A stretch of DNA of 64,000 bases from Denitratisoma sp. DHT3 (GTDB taxonomy: Bacteria; Pseudomonadota; Gammaproteobacteria; Burkholderiales; Rhodocyclaceae). Numbering within the stretch: the stretch's first letter is position 1; each line of letters starts with the position of its first letter. The DNA is taken from NCBI RefSeq assembly GCF_007833355.1, contig NZ_CP020914.1, positions 3,086,047-3,150,046 of the forward strand, read 5' to 3'. The translations under genes and the position numbers were made by a program. Below are positions 51,475 through 63,728 of this stretch, piece after piece. A model generated the notes under the pieces. The model saw only the letters and a list, made by a program, of their open reading frames with translations. It had not been told where the DNA came from and searched no databases.

Positions 51475-53112
51475 CTAGCACGCGCGGCAAGCGGAGATCA
51501 GGCCCGCCGTCGACGCGTCCAGGCCGGCGACCGCGGCCTTGCCCTCGATCATCGGCAGCAGTCGTCCCGCCAGCTGCTTGCCATATTCGACACCCCACTG
51601 GTCGAAGCTGTCGATGTTCCAGAGCACGCCCAGGGCGAACACCTTGTGCTCGAACAGCGCGATCAACTGGCCCAGGGTGTAGGGCGTGAGGCGGGGCAGC
51701 AGCAGGGTGGTGGAGGGTTGGTTGCCCGGGAACACCCGGTAGGGCGCCAGGGTGTCCGCGCGCGCGGCGTCGATGCCCTCGGCGAGCAGTTCGGCCCGCG
51801 CTTCCGTCAGGGTCTTGCCCAGCATCAGGGCCTGGCTCTGGGCCAGGCAGTTCGCCAGCAGCTTGGCGTGATGGCCGGGCAGGGGCTGGTCGGGCTCGCG
51901 GCAGGCGATGAAGTCGCAGGGGACCAGGCGGCCGCCCTGATGGAGCAATTGGAAGAAGGCGTGCTGGCCGTTGGTGCCGACCTCGCCCCAGAGGATGGGC
52001 GCCGCGGGATGGTCCAGCGCCCGGCCGTCGCGATCCACCCGCTTGCCGTTGGACTCCATTTCCAATTGCTGCAGATAACGCGGCAGGAACTCCAGCGACT
52101 GGCTGTAGGGCAGCAGCGCCCGGGTCGGCGCGCCGAGGAAGTCGGTGTTCCAGACCTCCAGCAGCGCCAGCGTCAGCGGCAGATTGGCGTCCACGGGGGC
52201 GGTCAGGAAATGCCGGTCCATCGCCCGGCCGCCGGCCAGCATCCGTTCGAAATTGTCGAAGCCGACCGCCAGCGCCAGCGGCAGACCGATCGCCGACCAG
52301 AGCGAGAAACGGCCGCCGACCCAGTCCCAGAAGGCGAAGGCGTTGGCGGGGTCGATGCCGAATTCCGCCACGGCCGGGAGATTGGTGGAGACGGCGACGA
52401 AATGGCGCGCCACGGCCGCCTCGCCGAGCGCCGCCGTCAGCCAGCGCCGGGCCGAGACGGCGTTCTGCATGGTCTCCTGGGTGGCGAAGGTCTTGCTGGC
52501 GACGATGAACAGGGTGCTGGCCGGCTCCAGGTCCGCCAGCGTGGCGGCCAGGTGGGCGCCATCCACGTTCGAGACGTAGTGCAGCTTCAGGCCCGGCACG
52601 CGGCAGGCGCCGAGGGCCTGGGTCGCCATCCTGGGGCCGAGGTCGGAGCCGCCGATGCCGATGTTCACCACGTCGCGGACCGCCGCGCCGCTGGCGCCGC
52701 GCCACTGGCCCTGGTGCACGCGCTGGCAGAAGGACCGCATCTGCGCCAGGACCGCCGCCACCTCGGGCATCACGTCGCACCCGGCGCAGAACACCGGCTG
52801 GTCCGGCGCCCGGCGCAGCGCGGTGTGCAGGACCGCGCGCCGCTCGGTGTGGTTGATGGGTTCGCCGGCGAACATCCGCGCCGTCCAGGACGGCCCGTCG
52901 CACGCCTGCCAGAGGGCTCGCAGCAGCGCCAGCGCCGACCCGTCGATCCGCTGCTTGGAGTAGTCCAGCAGCAACCCCTCGGCCGTCACGGAAAAGGCGG
53001 CGAACCGCTGCGGATCGGCGGCGAACAACTCGCGCAGATGGGCGCTGTGCAGTCGAGCGGCCTGGGTTCGCAGGTCCTTCCAGAGATCGGTCCGGGTGGT
53101 CGATGTGGTCAT
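51475..53112 (-). CDS. pgi: Glucose-6-phosphate isomerase
   Basis: Interconverts glucose-6-P and fructose-6-P. 545 residues, normal length. Motifs: VNIGIGGSDLGPRM, VSKTFATQETM, DWVGGRFSLWSAIGLPLALAVG, GEVGTNGQHAFFQLLHQG and C-terminal lysine in ALFEHKVFALG. The ATG overlaps the glgP stop by four bases, linking glycogen phosphorolysis to glycolysis. Confidence 0.97.
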   Translation of the reverse strand: MTTSTTRTDLWKDLRTQAARLHSAHLRELFAADPQRFAAFSVTAEGLLLDYSKQRIDGSALALLRALWQACDGPSWTARMFAGEPINHTERRAVLHTALRRAPDQPVFCAGCDVMPEVAAVLAQMRSFCQRVHQGQWRGASGAAVRDVVNIGIGGSDLGPRMATQALGACRVPGLKLHYVSNVDGAHLAATLADLEPASTLFIVASKTFATQETMQNAVSARRWLTAALGEAAVARHFVAVSTNLPAVAEFGIDPANAFAFWDWVGGRFSLWSAIGLPLALAVGFDNFERMLAGGRAMDRHFLTAPVDANLPLTLALLEVWNTDFLGAPTRALLPYSQSLEFLPRYLQQLEMESNGKRVDRDGRALDHPAAPILWGEVGTNGQHAFFQLLHQGGRLVPCDFIACREPDQPLPGHHAKLLANCLAQSQALMLGKTLTEARAELLAEGIDAARADTLAPYRVFPGNQPSTTLLLPRLTPYTLGQLIALFEHKVFALGVLWNIDSFDQWGVEYGKQLAGRLLPMIEGKAAVAGLDASTAGLISACRAC

Positions 53113-55667
53113 AACCAGAGCATCATGCCCATTTCAAAGGGGTGGGTCAGCAACTCGTGGCGCGGAAAAGCCCGGATGCGATATTCGATTCTGCCGCAGA
53201 CATCCGGCGTCAGCGCGAGAGTATAAAGATTGCTGCCATCCTCGCGGCGGCCCTGGTGCTCCAGCCGCATGCGGCGCGAGGTGCGGCCGCTGCCGTTGGG
53301 CCGGCCGAGCAGCAGCTCCACCTGGATGTCGGTCGGATCGAGGCCGTTGAGCTGCACCGCCACCTCGAATCGGACGCTTTCGCCGAAACCGAGCCGGCGC
53401 GGCGCCGTGTCCAGGCGTTGCAGCGTCACTCCGGGCCAGGCCTGGTTCACCTTGGTTTTCCAGGCGGCGATGCTGCGCGCTCCGGAAAAACCGTTGTGCT
53501 GATACAGCCGCCATTGGCGCGAGGCCGCCTGGTAGAACTTGTTGACATAGTCGCTGACCATGCGCTGGGAACTGAAATTGGGCGTCACCGAAGCGATCGA
53601 GCGCTTGGCCATCGCCACCCAGCCCGGCGAGTAACCCATCGGACCGCGGTCGTAGTAGAGGGGAATGATCTGGTCCTGGAGCACTTCGTACAGATTTCTC
53701 GCCTCCTCGTGATTGCGCCGGATCTCGTCGTAATTGTCGGAAACCGGTTTCACCGCCCAGCCGTTCTCCTCGCCCTTGGCGCCCTTGAAGCCTTCCGCCC
53801 ACCAGCCGTCCAGCACGGAGAGGTTGATCACGCCGTTGATGGCCGCCTTCATGCCCGAGGTGCCCGACGCCTCGAGCGGAAAGACCGGGTTGTTGAGCCA
53901 GACATCCACGCCGGCCACCAGGCGCCGCCCCAGGTGCAGGTCGTAGCCTTCGGCCAGCAGGATGCGGCCCTCGAAATCGGGCATCGCGGCGACCTCGGCG
54001 ATGCGCCGGATCAGCGCCTGCCCCGGTTCGTCGGCGGGGTGGGCCTTGCCGGCGAAGACGAACAGCACCGGGCGCTCCGGGTCGGAAACGATCTGGCGCA
54101 GCCAGTCCAGGTCGTTGAACAGCAGCGTGGCGCGCTTGTAGGTGGCGAAGCGGCGGGCGAAGCCGATGGTCAGTACGTTGGGGTTGTTCGGGTCGGCGTA
54201 TTTCAGCAGCCGGTCGAGGTGCGCCTGGGAACCCTGGTTGCGCGCATGCTGCTGGCCGATCCGGTGGCGCAGCAGGTACAGCATCTGCGATTTGATCGCC
54301 AGGCGCATGCTCCAGAACACGTGGTCGGGGACGTGCTGGATGCCCTCCCAGCAACGGGAATCGGTGAGGCGCTGGTTCCAGCCGACCCCCAGTTGCCGGT
54401 CCATGGTGTCGTGCCAGAGGTCGGAGAGGAAGGTCGGGACATGCACGCCGTTGGTGACGTAGTCCATCGGATTGTCGCTGGATCTGATCTGGGGCCAGAG
54501 CCCCGAGAGCATCCGCGCCGAGACCTCGCCATGCACCTTCGACACGCCGTTCTGGAAACGGGAGCCGCGCACGGCCAGGGCGGTCATGTTGAACTCGTTG
54601 TGGCCCGGCATCCGTCCCAGCGCCAGGATGGTGCCGATGTCGCAGCCCAGCTCCTGACAGTAGGCGGCGAAATACTGGCGGATCATGTCCTCGGCGAAAT
54701 GGTCGTGGCCGGCCGGCACCGCGGTGTGGGTGGTGAATACCGTGTTGCAGGCCACCGCTTCGAGGGCGCTGGCGATGTCCAGGCCGCCCGCGGCCAGTTC
54801 GCGCATCCGCTCCAGGATCAGGAACGCGGCGTGGCCTTCGTTGATGTGCCAGACGGTGGGTTTGATGCCGAGCTCGCCGAGGACCTTGACGCCGCCGGTG
54901 CCGAGGATGATTTCCTGCTCCAGCCGCGTGGTGCGGTCGCCGCCGTAGAGCCGGTGGCCGATGTCGCGGTCGTGGACGCTGTTGACCTCCAGGTCGGTGT
55001 CCAGCAGATAGAGCCGGACGTGGCCGACCTTGACCTGCCATACCTTGACCTCCACGTTGCGTCCGGCGAGGACGAGCCGGATGTGCAGTTCGCTGCCGTC
55101 GCTGCGGCACACCGGGGTGATCGGCAGGTCGTCGAAATCCGAGTCGTGATAGGTGGCCGCCTGGTGGCCTTCGCCGTCGATGGTTTGCAGGAAATAGCCC
55201 TGGCGATAGAGCAGCCCGATGCCGACGAAGGGCAGGCGCATGTCGCTGGCGGTCTTGCAATGGTCGCCGGCGAGGATGCCCAGGCCGCCGGAGTAGATCG
55301 GCAGGCTCTCGTGGAAGCCGAACTCGGCGCAGAAATAGGCGATGCAATCGCCGTCCCCCATGTGGGCGACGTGATGCCGCGAGGGCGTGGTGTTGTGGTA
55401 GTTGTCGTAGGCGGACAGCACCCGCGCCAACATGCCCAGGTAGACCGGGTCTTCCGCCGCGGCGTCGAGGCGGTGCTGGTCCACGCGTTTGAGAAAGGCC
55501 TTGGGGCTGTGGCCCGCCGCGTTCCAGAGCTTGTGCCCGAGGCGCACGAAGAGCGAGCGGGTGGGGCGGTCCCAGCTATACCAGAGATCGTTGGCCAGTT
55601 CGTCGAGCCGGGCCAGATTGGCCGGCAGACGCGGGTTGACCTCCAACAGGTAGGGCGTTCCAGGCAT
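53109..55667 (-). CDS. glgP: Alpha-glucan (glycogen/maltodextrin) phosphorylase
   Basis: GT35 phosphorylase releasing glucose-1-P from alpha-glucans. 852 residues, of the family with an N-terminal DUF3417-like extension (PRLPANLARLDELANDLWYSWD). Includes GGLGILAGDH, VWHINEGHAAFLILER, GFARRFATYKRATLL and the PLP-lysine region EASGTSGMKAAINGVINLSVLDGWW. The C-terminal 110 residues look like an added beta-sandwich (VRFEVAVQLNGLDPTDIQVELLLG). Overlaps pgi by four bases and lies 23 bases after the GH57 gene. Confidence 0.95.
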   Translation of the reverse strand: MPGTPYLLEVNPRLPANLARLDELANDLWYSWDRPTRSLFVRLGHKLWNAAGHSPKAFLKRVDQHRLDAAAEDPVYLGMLARVLSAYDNYHNTTPSRHHVAHMGDGDCIAYFCAEFGFHESLPIYSGGLGILAGDHCKTASDMRLPFVGIGLLYRQGYFLQTIDGEGHQAATYHDSDFDDLPITPVCRSDGSELHIRLVLAGRNVEVKVWQVKVGHVRLYLLDTDLEVNSVHDRDIGHRLYGGDRTTRLEQEIILGTGGVKVLGELGIKPTVWHINEGHAAFLILERMRELAAGGLDIASALEAVACNTVFTTHTAVPAGHDHFAEDMIRQYFAAYCQELGCDIGTILALGRMPGHNEFNMTALAVRGSRFQNGVSKVHGEVSARMLSGLWPQIRSSDNPMDYVTNGVHVPTFLSDLWHDTMDRQLGVGWNQRLTDSRCWEGIQHVPDHVFWSMRLAIKSQMLYLLRHRIGQQHARNQGSQAHLDRLLKYADPNNPNVLTIGFARRFATYKRATLLFNDLDWLRQIVSDPERPVLFVFAGKAHPADEPGQALIRRIAEVAAMPDFEGRILLAEGYDLHLGRRLVAGVDVWLNNPVFPLEASGTSGMKAAINGVINLSVLDGWWAEGFKGAKGEENGWAVKPVSDNYDEIRRNHEEARNLYEVLQDQIIPLYYDRGPMGYSPGWVAMAKRSIASVTPNFSSQRMVSDYVNKFYQAASRQWRLYQHNGFSGARSIAAWKTKVNQAWPGVTLQRLDTAPRRLGFGESVRFEVAVQLNGLDPTDIQVELLLGRPNGSGRTSRRMRLEHQGRREDGSNLYTLALTPDVCGRIEYRIRAFPRHELLTHPFEMGMMLWL

Positions 55668-55690
55668 GGCGTACCTCTTGAAAATAAGAA

Positions 55691-57739
55691 TCAGGATGTG
55701 CGGGGCCGGTATTCCAGGCTGACGGAGAACTCGCCGTCCTCCAGGGGCCAGTCCAGCGTCAGTTCCGCGGCCTGCATCACGCGCTCGAAGCCGGCTTCCG
55801 ATTGCGACACGGTGTGGTGCGGCCGGGCGCGCAGCGTCGCGGGCGGGCACTGGAGCAGCAGCGCGCCGCCCAGTTCGTCGTCGTCGAGGGTGAGGCTGGT
55901 GAGCGCCGCGAGCTCCAGTTCCTGGCCGAAGCCGCAGGGGATGCCGCCGTCGGCGAGGATGTAGCGACCGCCATAGCCGTCGCAGCTGGGCATGGCCAGG
56001 TTGAGCCGGGTTTCCAGGCGGCCGCCCGAGTCCTTGCCCATGCCCTGCGCGTGGTAGGTGACGCGCAACCGGGCGCCGTCGACGGCATAGCGCTTCTCGA
56101 TCCGCCAGCCCGGCCCCGCGACGCCGAAGGCGGCGCATTCATGGTCCCGTGGCGGGTCCAGTGGCTGGTAGTGGTCGAGTGCGTGGCGCGTGCCGTCGGC
56201 GGCGATCCAGGTGTCGAGGAACAGCACGCGCGGCTCCGCGTCGGGGCGCGTGTCCTCGATGCCGATGTCGTGGCGGAAGGCCACCCGGTCGTGGGCCGAG
56301 GCGATGCCGCTGTCCGGCTCGGCGCTCGCCTGGCTGGACTGGAGCGCCTGCGCGATCTTGTCGTAATAGGCCTCGTCGTAGCGGCGCAGGGTGTCGCCGA
56401 AATTGTGGCCGGGCGCGTAGGCGGCCAGTTCGATCAGGGCGGCGCGGCCGTCGTCGCGGCAGACGGCCTGCAGCGCGGCGGAGCGCAGGAAGGTCTCGTC
56501 GTGGCCATCCAGGTCGGCATCCAGCCGCTCCCGCGGCGGGCGCGGTGCGATGGCGTCCAGCGCCGCTTCCAGCCGCAGCAGGTTGTGCCAGACGGCACGA
56601 CGCAGGTGAGGCAGGTAGATGCCGCCGAACAGGCCGTGCCAATAGGCGTCGTTGGCCTGCGCCTGGTGCAGCATCCGCCGCATCTCCGGCGTCCGCGCCG
56701 GCGCGGGCAGGGCCGCCAGACGCCGGGAGGCGCTCAGCATGCGCTTGTGCAGCCAGTTGGATTCCGCGTAGCGGGAAAAGAAATTGCGCCAGATGCCGCC
56801 GCGCAGGAAGGGCTTGGAGTTCTCGTAGCGCCCCTGCCGCTTCTCCACTTCCACCAATGCGTGGTAGCCGCGCGCGCCGGAGGCGGGCAGGGTCCATTCG
56901 TTCATCTCGATGTAGGACACCGTCGGCAGGTAGATCACGCCCCGCGTCGGCTGCCGCCGATGGAACGCGCCGAAGTGGGCGGTGCGGATCAGGGGCGAGG
57001 CCAGCACGCCCTCGATGAACTGGGTCAGCCAGCCCTGTTCGTAGACCCAGCGATAGGTTTCCGGCCAGATGCCGAACTTCTCGATGTCGTCGAAATAGAT
57101 CGCGCCCTGCCGCCCCTGCCGCGCCAGGTCTTCCAGCCAGGCCACGGCCTCATGGGCCGGTGAGAAGGGCAGGCGGTAGCGGGCCTGCTCGGAAATGGGG
57201 AACAGATCCAGGCGCTGGCCGTCCTCCTCGGTGCTCCAGTAGCCGTCGAGCCTGTCCGCCGGCTGGCCGGTGCACAGGAAATGGTAGTCGTCCACCGCCA
57301 CGTAACGGATGCCCGACTCGACCAGCGCCGGCACCACGCCGGCTTCCCAGACCCGCTCGGTGAGCCAGGCGCCCTGGGGGCGCTGGCCGAAGCGATGCTC
57401 GATCTTGTCGGACAGGGCCAACAACTGGCTGACCCTGTCGCGGTGGGGAATCGCCGCCAGTACCGGCTCGCAGTCGCCGGAGCCGAACCACTCCACCTGG
57501 CCGCGCCGGGTCATGGCTGCCAGCAGCGCCATGTCGTCGGGGAAGCGTGCGAGCAGCACGTCCAGCAGCCAGCCGGAAAAATGCACCGTGAAATGGAAGT
57601 CCGGGTAGTTCGCCAGGGTGCGCAGGAACATCCCGTAGCAGCGCAGGTGCGCGTCGTCGATGACGGCCGGGAAATTACCCACCGGCTGGTGGGCGTGGAC
57701 GCCGAGCAGCAGGGAGATGGGACCGCTGGCGCCGCTCAC
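55691..57739 (-). CDS. GH57 4-alpha-glucanotransferase-like enzyme
   Basis: 682 residues with a GTG start. GH57 conserved regions: HQP at 17-19, GQVEWFGSGDCEP (80-92), WLTERVW with nucleophile E128, and YFDDIEKFG with the acid at D217/D218. DUF1925/DUF1926-type beta domains follow (from about 400). This pattern matches the amyloglucanotransferases of the Thermococcus type. The GTG overlaps the preceding GH57 stop (GTGA) and has GAGGAGGG upstream. Probably rearranges maltodextrins left by GlgP. Confidence 0.92.
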   Translation of the reverse strand: MSGASGPISLLLGVHAHQPVGNFPAVIDDAHLRCYGMFLRTLANYPDFHFTVHFSGWLLDVLLARFPDDMALLAAMTRRGQVEWFGSGDCEPVLAAIPHRDRVSQLLALSDKIEHRFGQRPQGAWLTERVWEAGVVPALVESGIRYVAVDDYHFLCTGQPADRLDGYWSTEEDGQRLDLFPISEQARYRLPFSPAHEAVAWLEDLARQGRQGAIYFDDIEKFGIWPETYRWVYEQGWLTQFIEGVLASPLIRTAHFGAFHRRQPTRGVIYLPTVSYIEMNEWTLPASGARGYHALVEVEKRQGRYENSKPFLRGGIWRNFFSRYAESNWLHKRMLSASRRLAALPAPARTPEMRRMLHQAQANDAYWHGLFGGIYLPHLRRAVWHNLLRLEAALDAIAPRPPRERLDADLDGHDETFLRSAALQAVCRDDGRAALIELAAYAPGHNFGDTLRRYDEAYYDKIAQALQSSQASAEPDSGIASAHDRVAFRHDIGIEDTRPDAEPRVLFLDTWIAADGTRHALDHYQPLDPPRDHECAAFGVAGPGWRIEKRYAVDGARLRVTYHAQGMGKDSGGRLETRLNLAMPSCDGYGGRYILADGGIPCGFGQELELAALTSLTLDDDELGGALLLQCPPATLRARPHHTVSQSEAGFERVMQAAELTLDWPLEDGEFSVSLEYRPRTS

Positions 57740-59415
57740 GCGACCCTCCTCATGGCGCCGCCGCCCTGGGCCGATTCGCTGCCCGCCGAGATCGGCACGT
57801 CGAGCTGGGGCGGCGGCTGGATCTGCAGCAGCCGGTAAAGCCGGCGCAGATTGTCGCGGTAGAGATGGTCGAAGCTGGCGACTGCGCCTTGCGGGTTGTA
57901 GTCGCCGAACCACCAGAACCAGTCGGAGCTTTCGCAGATCGCCAGTTGGGCCTCGGCCCGCGCCCGTTCCTCGGCCGACAGGCGGCCGCTGGAGAGGACC
58001 AGGTCGTAGCTGCGCTTGGCGGAACACAGCAGGTCCCACGCCCGGTTCTTGTCGGCATCGCCGATCCAGGTCGACAGCGTGCCGAACACCCAGCTGCCGG
58101 CGGTGATCGCCGGCAGCGTGGCGGCGGCCGGCGGCGGATCGCGGTCGAGCAGTTCGCGGTAGGTGGCGGTGCGGATCGTGGGGTGCTGCTCGAGCAGGGC
58201 GTAGAGGTCGTCGAAGAAATAGTAGGCGTTGTAGGGGTAGTGTTCCCAGGCGTTCTCGCCATCGAGGATGACGCTGACCACGGGCGTCGCGCCCTCCGGC
58301 GCGGCGGCCTCGATGGCTTCGAGCTGGGCGACGAAATGGCGCGCGGCGTCGCGGCCATGCCATTTCGCGTATTCGAAGCCGATCAGGTCGGAGAGCCGTT
58401 CATCGCGGAAGAACAGGGTCAGCGTCGGCGCCGCGCCGCAACGCCAGGGATGGTAGGGCGCCTGTTCGTCGCGGATGCCCTGGGTTCTCAGGCTGTGCCT
58501 GAGCACGCCCTGGCCGCTGGCGATCCAGCGGCAGCCGCCGGCCGCCAGGAGCGGCAGCAGCGGCGTGGAGATCGCGCCCTCCGCCGGCCACATGCCCGCC
58601 GGCGCGGCGCCGAAATAGCGCTGGTGCGATTGACGGCCCTGTTCGATCTGCGTCGCCACCCGCGTGCGGCCGCCGGGGTACTCGACGGCCAGCGGCAGCG
58701 GCGCTTCGGGCAGGCTTTCGCGCGCGGCCTGGAAATCGAGCAGCAGCGGCGCCAGCGGGTGGGTCTGCGGCGTGGCGGAGAGCTCGATCTGCCCCCGCTC
58801 CTGCAGCGCGCGGTAACGGGGAATCAGGCCTTGCAGGATACGGCCGATCAGGGCCAGCAGCTGTTGGCGGTTTTCCAGGCTGTAGCCCTCGCCTTTGCTC
58901 ATCAGTTCCGCCAGCAGCTGATGCTGGCGACGCTCCGACTCGCCGCACCAGACCAGGTGGTACCAGGTGACCAGGTCGGCGAGATAGCTGCCGGAGAGGT
59001 AGTGCAGCGCCACCTCGCCTTCCCGGTCCAGCAGGTTGTAAAGGTCGTGAAGCCGCTGGTAGCGGGGGAATGGGGTCAGCATGGTGGCGTGGTTGCTGCG
59101 GAAACATGCGTTCAGCAGCAATGCGCGGTCCGCCGTGCTCAAATCGTCCAGGTCCGGTTCGGCCAGCAGGCGCAGCAGCGGATCGCGAAAACGCCCCAAC
59201 TCGAACTGCCGGCAATAGTCCTCGATCTGCTCCACCAGCACCGGCACGAAATTCACCACCGCGCGAATCGCCGGGTGGCGCTCCAGATGCGCCGCCATGT
59301 CGGCGTAGTCCTTCAGCGCGTGCAGATAGACCCAGGGCAGCACGTGCTCCCCGCTGTCATGGTTGCGGTAGTCCGGCTGATGCATGTGCCAGAGGAAGAC
59401 GAGGTCGAGGGACAT
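57736..59415 (-). CDS. GH57 family glycoside hydrolase (second type)
   Basis: 559 residues. HQP at 12-14 (WHMHQPDYR), GQIELSATPQTHPLAPLL, MWPAEGA (putative nucleophile E279) and ILDGENAWEHYP (D385), the GH57 conserved regions of an alpha-amylase/branching-type subgroup, distinct from its neighbour. No signal peptide, so cytosolic. Coupled to the next GH57 gene by a 4-base overlap. Whether it hydrolyses, transfers or branches is not decidable from sequence. Confidence 0.9.
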   Translation of the reverse strand: MSLDLVFLWHMHQPDYRNHDSGEHVLPWVYLHALKDYADMAAHLERHPAIRAVVNFVPVLVEQIEDYCRQFELGRFRDPLLRLLAEPDLDDLSTADRALLLNACFRSNHATMLTPFPRYQRLHDLYNLLDREGEVALHYLSGSYLADLVTWYHLVWCGESERRQHQLLAELMSKGEGYSLENRQQLLALIGRILQGLIPRYRALQERGQIELSATPQTHPLAPLLLDFQAARESLPEAPLPLAVEYPGGRTRVATQIEQGRQSHQRYFGAAPAGMWPAEGAISTPLLPLLAAGGCRWIASGQGVLRHSLRTQGIRDEQAPYHPWRCGAAPTLTLFFRDERLSDLIGFEYAKWHGRDAARHFVAQLEAIEAAAPEGATPVVSVILDGENAWEHYPYNAYYFFDDLYALLEQHPTIRTATYRELLDRDPPPAAATLPAITAGSWVFGTLSTWIGDADKNRAWDLLCSAKRSYDLVLSSGRLSAEERARAEAQLAICESSDWFWWFGDYNPQGAVASFDHLYRDNLRRLYRLLQIQPPPQLDVPISAGSESAQGGGAMRRVA

Positions 59416-59461
59416 GGCGGCCGTCCTTAACGTGGAAGGCGCGTAGCGACTTCTGAAAGCT

Positions 59462-59505
59462 CACCTCCCCCCCTTGCGGGAGAGGGGTGGGGGGTGAGGG
59501 GGGCG
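59462..59505. repeat. Palindromic repeat, family A (copy 6)
   Basis: CTCCCCCCCTTGCGGGAGAGGGG hairpin and a GGGGGTGAGGGG arm, in the 135-base gap between glgC and the GH57 gene. Confidence 0.75.
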
Positions 59506-59550
59506 GATATGGCGTTCATGTTTCGGGCGCCTTCGTCGAAGTCATATCCG

Positions 59551-60858
<1,308 letters not shown>

Positions 60859-61124
60859 AAGAAGTCCTCCTGACGCCCATGATGCCAGGCCACACTCGTG
60901 GCGGGCGTGGAGGACGAAGCGGGCACAGGTGAATCGGCCCGCCCCCTTCCTTCCACCCACGGCGATCTTCGCGCAGACCGCCGCGCAACCCCGCCTTCGC
61001 CTCCCTCGCGGGGAAGACGACTGCCGCCTGGCTCGCTGTGCTCGACTGTTCGACCAGCCATTCCGATTCGCCGTTTCACGCTATGGCTGCCGCTACAATA
61101 CCCCAACATGAGATGGATGGCGCG

Positions 61125-63284
61125 ATGGAAAAAAAGTTCAAAGCCCTGCTGGAAGCCCGCGAGCACGACCCCTTCGCGCTGCTCGGCGTCCATGCCGAGG
61201 GCAGCGGCTGGTGCCTGCGGGTACTGCGTCCCCATGCCATTCGGATCGAGCTCGAGATCGACGGCCATGCGGCACCGATGGCCAGGGTGGGGGGCTCCGC
61301 CCTGTTCGAATGGCGCGGCGCGGCGCGTCCCGAGTCCTATTGGCTGTTGATCGAGGAGCAGGGGCAGCGGCTGCGCTTGCGCGACCCCTACGCGCATCCG
61401 CCGCGCGCTTCGGAGCACGACCTGTTCCTGTTCGCCGAAGGCAGCAACTGCCAGGCCTATCGCCTGCTCGGCGCGTTCGGCGAGGCGCGGGGCGGCGTCG
61501 CGGGGGTGTGTTTCCGCGCCTGGGCGCCCAACGCGGGGCGGGTATCGGTGGTGGGCGACTTCAACCGCTGGGACGGACGCACGCACCCGATGGCCGCGCT
61601 CGGCGGCTCGGGCTGCTGGGAATTGTTCATTCCGGACCTGGCGCCGGGCACGCTCTACAAGTTCGAGATCCGCAACCGCCACAGCGGGGCGGTGATGACC
61701 AAGGCGGACCCCTACGCGCGCTGGTTCGAGCGGCGGCCGGCGACGGCGGCGCGGGTGGCGGCCTCCTCGCATGCGTGGCGGGACGACGCCTGGATGGCGG
61801 CGCGGCGGTCCTGGGACTGGCTGGGCAGTCCGCTGTCGATCTACGAGGTGCATCCCGGCTCCTGGATGCGCCATCCCGACGGCCGCTTCTACAGTTACCG
61901 GGAATTGGCCGAGCATCTCGTGTCTTATGTCAAGGACATGGGTTATACCCATCTCGAACTGATGCCGGTGATGGAGCATCCGCTGGACGAATCCTGGGGC
62001 TACCAATGCACCGGTTTCTTCGCGCCGAGTTCCCGCTTCGGCACGCCGGACGACTTCCGCTTCCTGGTGGATGCCTGCCATCAGGCCGGCATCGGCGTGA
62101 TCCTGGACTGGGTGCCGGGCCACTTCCCCGCGGATGAGTGGGCGCTGGCGCATTTCGACGGCTCGGCGCTCTACGAGCACGAGGACCCGGGCCAGAAGAT
62201 CCATCCCGACTGGGGCACGCACGTCTTCAACTACGGCCGCAACGAAGTGAAGAGCTTCCTGATGTCGAGCGCCCACTGGTGGCTGTCCGAGTTCCACATC
62301 GACGGGCTGCGGGTGGATGCGGTGGCGTCGATGATCTACCTCGACTACTCGCGCAAGGCCGGCGAGTGGCGGCCCAACCGCCATGGCGGACGGGAGAACC
62401 TGGAGGCGATCGCCTTCCTGCAGGCGCTGAACGAAATGGTGCATCGGGAATTCCCCGGCGCGCTCACCATCGCCGAGGAATCCACCGCCTGGCCGATGGT
62501 GTCGCGGCCGGTGTATCTCGGGGGGCTGGGCTTCTCGATGAAATGGAACATGGGCTGGATGAACGACACCCTCGACTACATGAGGCAGGACCCGGTGCAT
62601 CGGCGCTACCACCACGACCGCCTGACGTTCGGCCAGCTCTATGCCTACACGGAGAATTTCGTCCTGCCGCTGTCCCACGACGAGGTGGTCCATGGCAAGG
62701 GCTCGCTGCTCGGCAAGATGCCGGGGGACGAGTGGCAGCGCTTCGCCAACCTGCGGGCGCTGCTGACCTACCAGATGACCAGCCCCGGCAAGAAGCTCAT
62801 GTTCATGGGCGGCGAACTGGCCCAGCCCTGGGAATGGAGCGAGGGCGGAGAACTGCCCTGGAACCTGCTGCGACACCCGTTGCATGACGGTGTGCAGCGG
62901 CTGGTGCGGGACTTGAACCGGCTTCATCGGGAACTGCCACCTTTTCATGAACTGGACTTCGAGCCTCGGGGATTCTCCTGGATCGACTGTCACGATGCGG
63001 ACCAGTCCGTGCTGTCCTGGCTGCGCCTGGCCCGGGACGGCAGTCATGCCGTGGTGGTGCTGAACCTCACCCCGGTGCCGCGCACCGGCTATCGCATCGG
63101 CGTTCCCCGGGCCGGCGGCTATCGGGAAATCTTCAACAGCGACTCATCTCATTACGGCGGCGGCAACGTCGGCAACGGCGAGGGGCTCCATGCAGGCGCC
63201 GATCCCTGGGGGGGCTATCCGGCGAGCCTTGCGCTGACCTTGCCGCCCCTGGCGGGGATCGTCTTGCTGCCGCTCAGGGACTGA
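61125..63284 (+). CDS. glgB: 1,4-alpha-glucan branching enzyme
   Basis: GH13 branching enzyme forming alpha-1,6 links in glycogen. 719 residues: N-terminal CBM48 modules (starting near 18 and 128), barrel with nucleophile D398 ([10 protein letters not shown]), acid E451 (TIAEEST), D519 ([10 protein letters not shown]), and a C-terminal beta domain. Start [17 protein letters not shown]; in-frame ATGs at 61083 and 61113 are possible. A TACAAT -10-like box lies at 61094-61099. Divergent from glgC. Confidence 0.96.
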   Translation: MEKKFKALLEAREHDPFALLGVHAEGSGWCLRVLRPHAIRIELEIDGHAAPMARVGGSALFEWRGAARPESYWLLIEEQGQRLRLRDPYAHPPRASEHDLFLFAEGSNCQAYRLLGAFGEARGGVAGVCFRAWAPNAGRVSVVGDFNRWDGRTHPMAALGGSGCWELFIPDLAPGTLYKFEIRNRHSGAVMTKADPYARWFERRPATAARVAASSHAWRDDAWMAARRSWDWLGSPLSIYEVHPGSWMRHPDGRFYSYRELAEHLVSYVKDMGYTHLELMPVMEHPLDESWGYQCTGFFAPSSRFGTPDDFRFLVDACHQAGIGVILDWVPGHFPADEWALAHFDGSALYEHEDPGQKIHPDWGTHVFNYGRNEVKSFLMSSAHWWLSEFHIDGLRVDAVASMIYLDYSRKAGEWRPNRHGGRENLEAIAFLQALNEMVHREFPGALTIAEESTAWPMVSRPVYLGGLGFSMKWNMGWMNDTLDYMRQDPVHRRYHHDRLTFGQLYAYTENFVLPLSHDEVVHGKGSLLGKMPGDEWQRFANLRALLTYQMTSPGKKLMFMGGELAQPWEWSEGGELPWNLLRHPLHDGVQRLVRDLNRLHRELPPFHELDFEPRGFSWIDCHDADQSVLSWLRLARDGSHAVVVLNLTPVPRTGYRIGVPRAGGYREIFNSDSSHYGGGNVGNGEGLHAGADPWGGYPASLALTLPPLAGIVLLPLRD

Positions 63285-63579
63285 TCAGCCCCTTGCGCAG
63301 CAGGTGGTCGACCTCGATCTCGGCCTGGAGCCAGTCCTCCAGCGCTTTGCTGCCATCGAAACCCCGCTGCTCGGCAATGTAGTAGGCGGCCACTTCCACA
63401 TACTGCTGACGTTGCTCGGTGGAGAGCGCGGGTGCCTTGCGGCGCGGCGATTTTCTCGCGGCGGTGGTTTTCTCCGGAGCTTTGGGGGCGGCGGCAACCG
63501 GCCTGGCGGCCGGGACGGTTTTTGCGGATGCGCTGGCGGGACGGGCGCGGCTGACTGAGGCGCTTGCAGTGGACATCAT
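63274..63579 (-). CDS. DUF2934 protein (copy 2)
   Basis: 101 residues: an Ala/Pro/Lys-rich basic N-terminus (1-50, histone-like composition) followed by the DUF2934 motif [17 protein letters not shown]...[19 protein letters not shown] lies before two adjacent ATGs; the first is used here. Paralogue of the gene at 30399. Its end overlaps glgB by 11 bases in convergent arrangement. The basic tail suggests nucleic-acid contact, but this is inference. Confidence 0.85.
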   Translation of the reverse strand: MMSTASASVSRARPASASAKTVPAARPVAAAPKAPEKTTAARKSPRRKAPALSTEQRQQYVEVAAYYIAEQRGFDGSKALEDWLQAEIEVDHLLRKGLISP

Positions 63580-63728
63580 GTTTCCTCCACAAAAAAACAA
63601 CAGTGTCCCGGAAGACACTGGATATTCTTTTTAGCACCCGGTCCGGCACCCCGCAAAGGCCATTCCATTGTGATCGATGGCGGCCGATCGACGACGGCCG
63701 GTGAGCGGCTTGGCGTTTTTGTCCTGCG

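Noticed and set aside
57740..58363. Extension of the GH57 glucanotransferase frame into the preceding GH57 gene
   Set aside because: Arg-rich shadow; GH57 homology and a ribosome binding site place the start at GTG 57739.
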